From NCBI GenBank assembly GCA_964550025.1, contig CAZJYI010000221.1:1-15150 (forward strand): a stretch of DNA of 15,150 nt, written 5' to 3'. Position 1 is the first letter of the stretch. The number at the start of each line of letters is the position of its first letter. Source of the stretch: CAZJYI01 sp964550025 (lineage in GTDB: Bacteria > Verrucomicrobiota > Kiritimatiellia > UBA8416 > CAYOBW01). Below, piece by piece: positions 1 to 5,582 of the stretch. Under the pieces are notes generated by a model that worked only from the letters and a program-made list of their open reading frames with translations, made no database searches and had not been told where the DNA came from. The translations under genes and the position numbers were made by a program.

Positions 1-98
1 GCACTTCAGCATTCATCATTCAGTGTTCGACATTCTGCGGTTACTCCCTCCCCGACACCAGCATCGTGACCATACCGCCGCCATGTCCGGGGTCGCCC
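1..98. other. Intergenic tail with low-complexity motif
   Basis: This stretch lies downstream of the M28-family gene and no gene is visible in it. Bases 5-35 hold near-repeats of ATTCATCATTCA and CAGTGTTC type, a low-complexity style also seen at 13139-13162. No convincing terminator with a T-run follows the stop codon at 99-101; the only nearby fold is a 4-bp GGGG/CCCC stem. Confidence 0.5.
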
Positions 99-1088
99 CT
101 ACATCAGCCGATTGAGCACACGTACGACCACGCGGCCGACGGATTGCAGACTCTCGGCGCTGAGCTTGTCCATGGTGTCTTCCGGCGTGTGCCAGTAGTC
201 GTTCTTGCCGGGCGCGGAGCCGAACTCGAAGTCGATAATGTCGACCGCGGGCATGCCGCCGGCGACAAACGGCGTGTGATCGTCGATGATCATTCCGGGC
301 GGCTTGGCGAGGGCGAACTTGTCGCGTACACCCTCCTTCCCGGCCTCATCGAGAACCAGCATCGCCAGGCGGCGCGTGCTGTTGCGCGGTAGCGTGACCG
401 TGAGGTCCTTGTCGCCGATCATGTCGATAACGATCACAGCGGCGATGCGTCCGCTGCGCTTGTTCTGAATCAGCGTCCTGGCAAGGTGGCGGCTGCCGTG
501 GAGGCCGTCATGCCGGGCATATTCGTGGCGGCACTCTTCCCCGTCCAGGAATGCCAGCAGGATCTCGGGGCCTTTGGGCGGGGCGGCCAGCAGTACGCGG
601 CCCAGTTCCAGCAGCAGCCCCGTGCTCGAACCGGAGTCATTGGCCCCGGCAAAGTCCGGCGAAATGCCGCTCTTGGTGTCGTAGTGCGAGATCAGGATGA
701 TGGTTCGGTCGACGTTTCCCGGAATGACGCCGAGTACGTTGCGGAAACGCACGGGTCTTCCGTGCGTCTCTTCGGTGAACTCGTCGACAATGGGATCGAT
801 ACCAAGCCCTGCCAGACGTGTGGCCAGGTAGCTGGCCGCCTTTTCCGCGCCGGGAGTTCCGGAAACGCGTGGGCCGAGTGCGACAAAGTCCCGCACGTCG
901 GCCAGCGCGCGTTCCCCGTTGACGGCGGTGTGGTCGAAACGGCCCGGCTTCGATGCGACTTCCGGGGTGGGCTTCGGCCGGCAGGCGCCGGTAGAGAGTG
1001 CAATGGCAACCAGGGCCAACAGCGCTCGCCAGCATCCGGTGGGAGAGGCGCTGACGTGCTCGTTTGCTCCCCGGCGGATTCTCCGCAG
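99..1088 (-). CDS. M28-family zinc hydrolase, glutaminyl-cyclase-like, putative lipoprotein
   Basis: The protein is about 329 residues when read from a CTG at 1088. It has the M28 peptidase/glutaminyl-peptide cyclotransferase fold. Visible metal and catalytic residues are H135 and D137 (SHYDTK), D151 (GANDSG), E184-E185 (DGEE), D222 (DMIG) and H300 (WHTPED). The segments HDGLHGSRHLA and DDHTPF are closer to glutaminyl cyclases, which form N-terminal pyroglutamate on secreted proteins, than to ordinary M28 aminopeptidases. Either activity remains possible. The N-terminus has arginines, a hydrophobic stretch (ALLALVAIAL) and a lipobox-like STGAC with C36, so it is probably exported and lipid-anchored. 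The start is unsettled: no ATG or GTG occurs in frame between the parB end and the signal sequence. The choices are CTG 1088, TTG 1019 (which loses the charged n-region), or a frameshift joining the ATG of another frame. It follows parB after a hairpin-forming repeat. Confidence 0.83.
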   Translation of the reverse strand: MRRIRRGANEHVSASPTGCWRALLALVAIALSTGACRPKPTPEVASKPGRFDHTAVNGERALADVRDFVALGPRVSGTPGAEKAASYLATRLAGLGIDPIVDEFTEETHGRPVRFRNVLGVIPGNVDRTIILISHYDTKSGISPDFAGANDSGSSTGLLLELGRVLLAAPPKGPEILLAFLDGEECRHEYARHDGLHGSRHLARTLIQNKRSGRIAAVIVIDMIGDKDLTVTLPRNSTRRLAMLVLDEAGKEGVRDKFALAKPPGMIIDDHTPFVAGGMPAVDIIDFEFGSAPGKNDYWHTPEDTMDKLSAESLQSVGRVVVRVLNRLM

Positions 1089-1089
1089 C

Positions 1090-1173
1090 GTACTCGTACA
1101 CGTACTCCTGCACTCGCATCTCCCTTTCCCCCGCGGCGGGGAGACTGGCGTGTACGAGTGGGTGTACGAGTAC
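1090..1173. repeat. Inverted repeat with GTACGAGTAC-type arms between parB and the M28 gene
   Basis: Arms GTACTCGTACAC (1090-1101) and GTGTACGAGTAC (1162-1173) are perfect 12-bp inverted copies. Further imperfect pairing lies inward, and a central CCCCG/CGGGG stem sits at 1129-1141. Degenerate GTACGAG/GTACTCG units recur within the arms. It has no coding sense and sits in the intergenic gap, so it is probably a dispersed REP-like element; it could also act as an mRNA stem between parB and the next gene. Confidence 0.75.
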
Positions 1174-1224
1174 GGGCTCTCGTGGGCCCGCTCCTGAACG
1201 TCGCCTGATCGGTGGCCCGAAGGA

Positions 1225-2112
1225 CTACTCATCAACGAGCCCCAGCACTTCGAGTATGCGGTGAAGGTCGTCGGTGGAGTAGAAATCGATCTCGACGCAG
1301 CCTTTGCCCTTCTTGCCGTTGGCATAGGTGCGGCAGGGGTTGATGCGAACACTGGTGCCGAAATGGGTGTGCAGGCGGTCGGACAGATGATCGAGGTGGC
1401 TGGCAGGGATGTCACTCCGCGAGACGCGCGGTTTGCGCGGCACCCGCTTGGTGCGCTGGACGATCTTCTCGAGGTTGCGGACCGACAGCCCCTCCTTCTC
1501 TGTCCGGCGGGCCAGCAGGACCTGTTCCTCGGCGATATCCAGCGCCGACAGCGCCTTGGCGTGCCCGGCCGAGAGCGTGCCGTTGCCGACCATGTGTTTG
1601 ACTTCCTCGGGGAGGGCGAGCAGACGCAGTGCATTGGCGACCGTGGCCCGCGGCTTGCCGACTTTCGCGGCAATCTGTTCCTGTGTGAGACCGAACCTTG
1701 TGCCGAGAGCCTGGTATCCCTCGGCTTCCTCGATCGCGTTGAGGTCCTCGCGTTGCAGGTTCTCGACCAGGGCCAGTTCCAGGGCCGTTTCGTCGGGTGC
1801 CTCGGTGACGATGACCGGCACTTCCTCCAGGCCGACCTCGCCCGCGGCGCGCAGCCGGCGTTCGCCGGCAATCAACTCGTAGCCGTCAGCGCTCTTCCTG
1901 ACGAGGAGGGGTTGCAGGATGCCGTGCTCCCGGATGGACTGGGCCAGTTCGTGCAGTGGCGCCTCCGCGAACTGTTGCCGTGGCTGCAGAGTGTTGCGCT
2001 TGATTTCAGTTACCGGCACGGTGAGAGTCCCGCCGCCGGGCTTCGGCGGCGTCGCCGTACCATCCCGCATCAGGGCTTCAAGTCCTCGGCCCAGGCCCAT
2101 CTTTTTCGCCAT
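1225..2112 (-). CDS. parB: Chromosome partitioning protein ParB
   Basis: The protein has 295 residues, a normal ParB length. ParB is a CTP-dependent DNA clamp that loads at parS sites and acts with ParA in chromosome segregation. The N-terminus has the short ParA-interacting type segment MAKKMGLGRGLEAL (1-14). The ParB/Srx CTPase domain follows, with GERRLRAA at 83-90 and ENLQREDLN at 117-125. The helix-turn-helix is at about 142-165 (LTQEQIAAKVGKPRATVANA). A C-terminal dimerisation domain ends in EVLGLVDE. The ATG at 2112 is preferred over a longer frame because AGGAG lies 7-8 nt upstream, the conserved N-terminus begins there, and a longer start would overlap the upstream gene. The Shine-Dalgarno overlaps the stop codon of the zinc-ribbon bactofilin (gap 10 nt), suggesting coupled translation. 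No parA or obvious parS is visible. Confidence 0.96.
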   Translation of the reverse strand: MAKKMGLGRGLEALMRDGTATPPKPGGGTLTVPVTEIKRNTLQPRQQFAEAPLHELAQSIREHGILQPLLVRKSADGYELIAGERRLRAAGEVGLEEVPVIVTEAPDETALELALVENLQREDLNAIEEAEGYQALGTRFGLTQEQIAAKVGKPRATVANALRLLALPEEVKHMVGNGTLSAGHAKALSALDIAEEQVLLARRTEKEGLSVRNLEKIVQRTKRVPRKPRVSRSDIPASHLDHLSDRLHTHFGTSVRINPCRTYANGKKGKGCVEIDFYSTDDLHRILEVLGLVDE

Positions 2113-2122
2113 TGCCAGTCTC

Positions 2123-2851
2123 CTATACTCTTCCCGTTGCCCCGACAAACACCTTGGCCTTCAGTCCGCCGCCGTCGTCAACGATCAGGTGTTGGCTGTG
2201 GATCTCGCCGCGCAGAAAACCGCCGGCACGAACGTGCGCCATACCGCTCGGGTGCACTTTGGCACGCAACTCTCCCTCCACGGTGAGGTCACGGCATGCA
2301 ATCTTCTTACGATACGTGAACTTCGCGCCTTGGGCGACAACAAGATCGCGGTACTTGACCTGCTGCAGATCGACTTTCGCGCCTTGGCGGAGGACGAGCC
2401 GGCCTCCGATGTTGACCACGCTGTCTTCCACCGTGCCCGCCAGCACAAGTTGACTGGCTATCACGTTGGCATGCCGCAGGGCGCCGCCGGGCCTGACCTC
2501 GACAGCACCCACCGTCTTGATGTCGCGATCCGTTTCCGAGTCGACGACCACGTCCCCAGTCTCCAGTTCCTCGTGGCACTTCGGGCAGAAGGCGTTCTGT
2601 ATGCGGCCGGTTATCGTGTGTTCATAGCCGCATGCGTAGCACACGATCTCATGCCGCGTCGGCATGGCCGTATGCCCGATCTTGGCCTTGGTGGGGCTGC
2701 CGTCCTTCGGTTTCTTTCCATCTCCGTCTTGCGCGGGCAGTTTGCTGCTGGCAGGCCGTGTCCGGACGTCGGGCGATTCCTTGCCCGAGCGACGAACGGC
2801 CTGTATCGACGAAAAGCCGTCGATGACGGTGGCCTTTTCGAAACTGCCCAC
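2123..2851 (-). CDS. Zinc-ribbon bactofilin-like polymer-forming protein
   Basis: The protein has 242 residues. The first 65 are charged and probably disordered. A zinc-ribbon follows with CYAC (C71, C74) and CPKC (C89, C92). Residues about 100-235 are a hydrophobic/glycine beta-repeat of bactofilin (DUF583) type, with recurring short units such as GGRLVLRQGAKV and LTVEGELRAKV. Bactofilins polymerise without nucleotide into right-handed beta-helix filaments, usually at the membrane or pole. The ribbon could bind nucleic acid or a protein partner; that role is inference. The start is GTG at 2851 with AGGGGA 6 nt upstream, 42 nt after the stop of the canonical bactofilin. The gene sits directly upstream of parB, which matters because in Myxococcus bactofilin scaffolds organise the ParABS machinery. 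Confidence 0.85.
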   Translation of the reverse strand: MGSFEKATVIDGFSSIQAVRRSGKESPDVRTRPASSKLPAQDGDGKKPKDGSPTKAKIGHTAMPTRHEIVCYACGYEHTITGRIQNAFCPKCHEELETGDVVVDSETDRDIKTVGAVEVRPGGALRHANVIASQLVLAGTVEDSVVNIGGRLVLRQGAKVDLQQVKYRDLVVAQGAKFTYRKKIACRDLTVEGELRAKVHPSGMAHVRAGGFLRGEIHSQHLIVDDGGGLKAKVFVGATGRV

Positions 2852-2893
2852 TGGTCGTCCCCTGTGGGATGCCGGTATACGACGGGCTTCGGC

Positions 2894-3340
2894 CTACTTC
2901 TTGTTGAAGGTGCCGCCCTTGCCCTTGCCGCCCTGCTTCTCTCCCTCTTCGGCCGCGGCCGGTTCGGGGGTTGGCTGCTCGGCTTGTGCGGGTCTCGGAG
3001 TTGTGGCGCCCGAGGGGTTGACCTCGGAGTTCCCGACGAACGTCACGCCGTCTTCGACCGTCAAGCGCTTGGCCTTGATGTCGCCGTGCAGGCGGGCCGT
3101 CGGCTTCAACTCAATACGGTCCTTGGCCGTGATGTTGCCGGTGACCTGTCCGTGCACGGTGATGGTCTCGACTGCCATGTTCCCCTTGACGTGGGCCGTC
3201 GTGCCGATTATGGCCATACCGTTGCACGAGAGGTCACCGTTGAGCTTCCCGTCGATTTCAATGTTGCTCGCGCATTTGACGGTACCGGTGATTTCCACGT
3301 CCTCGGCTATGATGGTCCTGCTGGATTCCCTTGCTTCCAT
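2894..3340 (-). CDS. Bactofilin (polymer-forming cytoskeletal protein)
   Basis: The protein has 148 residues, typical for bactofilins. The beta-helix core spans about residues 10-105: ITGTVKCASNIEIDGKLNGD matches the start of the family core, followed by repeated I/V-x-G-x-V/I rungs (VKGNMAVETITVHGQVTGNI). The C-terminal tail from about 110 is Pro/Ala/Glu-rich and ends in a Lys/Gly-rich stretch (KQGGKGKGGTFNKK), probably disordered. No transmembrane segment is visible, so it is probably a cytoplasmic, membrane-associated filament. An AAAGGGAGG ribosome binding site lies 7 nt before the ATG. The gap to argC upstream is 18 nt, so the two are likely co-transcribed. It is adjacent to a second, zinc-ribbon bactofilin, and the two may co-polymerise. 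Confidence 0.94.
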   Translation of the reverse strand: MEARESSRTIIAEDVEITGTVKCASNIEIDGKLNGDLSCNGMAIIGTTAHVKGNMAVETITVHGQVTGNITAKDRIELKPTARLHGDIKAKRLTVEDGVTFVGNSEVNPSGATTPRPAQAEQPTPEPAAAEEGEKQGGKGKGGTFNKK

Positions 3341-3358
3341 GCGACTGCCTCCCTTTGT

Positions 3359-4417
3359 CTATGGGTAGATTCCCGGCCGGTCCAAGCCCCGTGTTTCCGG
3401 GAGACCGAAAATCAGGTTCATGTTCTGAAGGGCCGACCCGGCCTGCCCCTTCACAAGATTGTCGATATAGGACACCACGCGCAGCCGCCGCGTGCGTTCG
3501 TCCACCGACACGACGAGGTTGCAGTAGTTCGTGCCGCGCACGTGCGGAGATCCGACGGCGGCCGTGGCGTCGTAGACGCGTACGAAAGCACTTCCGGCAT
3601 AGAACTCGCGGTAGATCTCCAGGAGCGCAGCCGCGTCGTCGTCTCTCGTGAGCGTACCGTAGAGTGTGGACATGATGCCGCGGCACATCGGGACCACCTG
3701 GGCCGTGAACGTGACGTTCAGCGGTGTCCCGGCCAGAAGCCCGAGCTCGCGTTCTATTTCGCAGACGTGCTGATGGCCGGCCAGCTTGTATGCGTTCATG
3801 TGTTCATAGCGTGCCGGGAAGTGGAAGACGGCATGGGGCTTCTTTCCGGCCCCCGAGACGCCCGTCTTGCAGTCGCAGATGATGCTGTCCAGTTCGAGCG
3901 CGCCCGACTTGACCGCCGGCGACAGCCCCAGAATGCAGCTTGCCGCGAAACAGCCGGGATTGCCGACTACGCGCGTTCCCGTGGTCAGTTCGTCGCGGTG
4001 GAGCTCGGCAAGCCCGTAGACTGCCTCTGCAAGGATATCCGGAGCTGCATGCTCGGTGGGCCGGCCGATGCGTCCCGCGTACTCTGCATAGCTATCCGCC
4101 GTGTTGAAACGGAAGTCGCCGCTGTAATCGATGACCTTGGCTCCCTTGGCCAGTTCTCCGCCTGCCAGTTTCATCCCCACGCCGTCGGGAGTGGCCATGA
4201 ACACGACATCGGCGGGTTCGTCGGCGCGCGGGTCGGAGGGTTCAACGATCTCCATGTCGAGAAAACCGTCCAGATGCGGGTAGAGCCGGCTGAGTGGCGT
4301 GCCGGCGTTTTCGATGTCAACCAGTGCGCCGATTTCTGCTTCCGGATGCCCGCGCAGCAGTTCCGAGATGCCGACACCGCCGTACCCGCCGGCACCTATT
4401 ACTTTCGCCTTGATCAT
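3359..4417 (-). CDS. argC: N-acetyl-gamma-glutamyl-phosphate reductase
   Basis: The protein has 352 residues, type 1 ArgC length. It reduces N-acetylglutamyl-phosphate to the semialdehyde with NADPH, in arginine biosynthesis. The Rossmann nucleotide motif GAGGYGGVG is at 8-16. The catalytic cysteine is C156 in GNPGC. The conserved histidine segment KLAGHQHVCEIE spans 211-222, and the C-terminus has the family signature LVKGQAGSALQNMNLIFGLP. Position 75-79 reads ATPDG where many ArgC have ALPHG, a variant worth noting but away from the catalytic Cys. AGGGAG lies 8 nt before the ATG, and a strong candidate promoter is at 4474-4502. No other arginine gene is in the window. It heads a tight block with bactofilin genes and parB. 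A decayed copy of its 5' end lies at 5461-5573. Confidence 0.97.
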   Translation of the reverse strand: MIKAKVIGAGGYGGVGISELLRGHPEAEIGALVDIENAGTPLSRLYPHLDGFLDMEIVEPSDPRADEPADVVFMATPDGVGMKLAGGELAKGAKVIDYSGDFRFNTADSYAEYAGRIGRPTEHAAPDILAEAVYGLAELHRDELTTGTRVVGNPGCFAASCILGLSPAVKSGALELDSIICDCKTGVSGAGKKPHAVFHFPARYEHMNAYKLAGHQHVCEIERELGLLAGTPLNVTFTAQVVPMCRGIMSTLYGTLTRDDDAAALLEIYREFYAGSAFVRVYDATAAVGSPHVRGTNYCNLVVSVDERTRRLRVVSYIDNLVKGQAGSALQNMNLIFGLPETRGLDRPGIYP

Positions 4418-4473
4418 GCAGTATTCTCCCTCTCGAACAGGACCCGCCTTTGCAGCAGGCTGGTAAGCTCCAG

Positions 4474-4502
4474 ACTATGCCCGCAGCACAGGCAGGTGTC
4501 AA
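4474..4502 (-). promoter_or_regulatory. Candidate sigma-70 promoter for argC-bactofilin-parB
   Basis: On the minus strand TTGACA (4502-4497) is separated by exactly 17 nt from CATAGT (4479-4474). This is a perfect -35 with a 4/6 -10. The predicted transcript start is near 4467, about 50 nt before the argC ATG. The TGACAC and CATAG elements recur at the same spacing in the decayed argC copy upstream. Confidence 0.6.
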
Positions 4503-4533
4503 GGTTGGCGCGGAACGGTTGCCCTGGAGACTC

Positions 4534-5208
4534 TCAGTGCCCGTCCGGGGGCAGGCGGGTGATGCAGTCGATTTGCTTGAACAGACCGCCGAATGTCGCG
4601 AAATCGTAGCGGTCATACGGGTGGATAAAGGGGTCCTCGTTGAAGCAAATGATGCCGGGGCTGTAGGCTAACACTCTGAATTGCCCGGTCTTCAAGGCAC
4701 CTTCGATGCTGACCCGCACACAGTGGTTCCCGTTGGCCCCCAGGAACAGGAGGGTGGTGATCCGCTTCTTCCGTAGATGCTTCAACACCGTTCTCCGGCT
4801 GCGGTTGGTGTGGTAAAAGAGACCATCGGCGCTCTTGGTGAAGGTTGCCAGCTGATCATATCCCTCGACCGCGTCTAGCAGCCGCTCATCGGTTCTTCCC
4901 CAACACTTGACCGTGCCGCACCGCATGATCTCTTTGTATTCCACCAACATGATGTCCCACTCATGGCGGATGGCGTGGCGGATTATCTTCAGTTGATTGG
5001 TGACCACCGTCTCGTATTTCAGCGCGTTGGCCGGCTTCACGATGGCCCCGTCCAGGAGTTTCCTGCACTCGGACTGCATGTCCACGATGACCACCGCCGT
5101 GTTCCCTTCCGTGGCCTCAGGCCGAATGGTGGCTTCGGAGACACGCGGCAAGCAAAGACCAAGAACCAGGATGGTCAGGCGAAGAGAACTACGTTCCGTT
5201 GGCGGCAT
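4534..5208 (-). CDS. Exported isochorismatase-like cysteine hydrolase
   Basis: The protein has 224 residues when read from the ATG at 5208. It belongs to the isochorismatase-like (cysteine hydrolase) fold: D43 (VVIVDMQ), K125 (FTKSADG) and C163 (GANGNHCV) fit the Asp-Lys-Cys triad. Substrates in this family vary widely (isochorismate, nicotinamide, ureido compounds), and none can be assigned. Residues 1-26 look like a signal peptide, with basic residues, a LTILVLGLCL core and a SEA-T cleavage site. Secretion is uncommon in this mostly cytoplasmic family. AAGGGG lies 6 nt before the ATG, and a longer TTG start at 5286 would overlap the candidate promoter. Extra cysteines C97 and C102 could form a disulfide after export. 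It lies between argC and a fossil copy of the argC start. Confidence 0.88.
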   Translation of the reverse strand: MPPTERSSLRLTILVLGLCLPRVSEATIRPEATEGNTAVVIVDMQSECRKLLDGAIVKPANALKYETVVTNQLKIIRHAIRHEWDIMLVEYKEIMRCGTVKCWGRTDERLLDAVEGYDQLATFTKSADGLFYHTNRSRRTVLKHLRKKRITTLLFLGANGNHCVRVSIEGALKTGQFRVLAYSPGIICFNEDPFIHPYDRYDFATFGGLFKQIDCITRLPPDGH

Positions 5209-5282
5209 GACAGACCCCTTTGTATCCAAGGCAGATACGCCACCACCGAGAGTGGTCCCAGAACGCACCTTCATACGGGTCG

Positions 5283-5311
5283 ACAATAGTCCAACGGGTT
5301 GGAGGCGTCAA
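5283..5311 (-). promoter_or_regulatory. Candidate sigma-70 promoter for the isochorismatase-like gene
   Basis: On the minus strand TTGACG (5311-5306) and TATTGT (5288-5283) are separated by 17 nt. They match the consensus at 5/6 and 4/6. The predicted start is near 5276, giving a leader of about 68 nt before the ATG at 5208. Confidence 0.48.
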
Positions 5312-5460
5312 AGGAATAGGGAGCCGGTGGGAAGATTGTGAGTAGGGAGTATCTTTGATCGCGGCGTTCGGCTTCCGGCACAGTGCAAAACGATAGCCGC
5401 CTCCGTGTCTCCAGCGAAGCGGGTGGTGTGGAATCACGCAAGGAGCGCCAGGTGCGGAGG

Positions 5461-5573
5461 GATACCGACCCTGCCACACCCACCGGCCCCGATCACTTCG
5501 GTCTTGATCATGCACTCTCTCCCGTTTTTGAAAAGACCGGCCTCTATGGCAAACCGGCAATCACCGGGCTATG
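5461..5573 (-). pseudogene. Decayed duplicate of the argC leader and first codons
   Basis: This segment aligns without gaps to 4367-4479, the argC -10 region, leader and first 17 codons. I count 37 of 62 identical bases upstream of the ATG and 39 of 51 within the coding part. The remnant reads MIKTEVIGAGGCGRVGI against MIKAKVIGAGGYGGVGI in argC, with 13 of 17 residues identical. After about eight more unrelated codons it hits a TGA. The ATG is at 5511, and a GGGAG ribosome binding site is retained. It is too short to be a functional enzyme. The likeliest origin is an old tandem duplication with loss of most of one copy. A less likely alternative is a remnant of a different Rossmann-fold gene. 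Confidence 0.62.
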
Positions 5574-5582
5574 GCCGTATCG

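Larger units (their letters stand above)
5209..5582. other. 374-base gap without an intact gene
   Basis: This gap separates the transglutaminase stop from the isochorismatase-like gene. It holds a candidate promoter (5283-5311) and a degenerate duplicate of the argC leader and first 17 codons (5461-5573). Between them, at 5312-5460, I see no gene or repeat. Confidence 0.7.

Noticed and set aside
1089..1871. The N-terminal extension of the M28-gene frame back into parB
   Set aside because: It is an out-of-frame shadow of parB and of the repeat; the family homology begins only after the signal peptide.
1261..2286. A 341-codon plus-strand frame opposite parB
   Set aside because: It mirrors parB codons, has no recognisable domain, and starts inside parB.
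1919..4609. A plus-strand open frame of about 900 codons opposite parB, both bactofilins and argC
   Set aside because: The minus strand here encodes four recognisable proteins with ribosome binding sites. The opposite frame has no domain and crosses all gene boundaries; it is a high-GC shadow.
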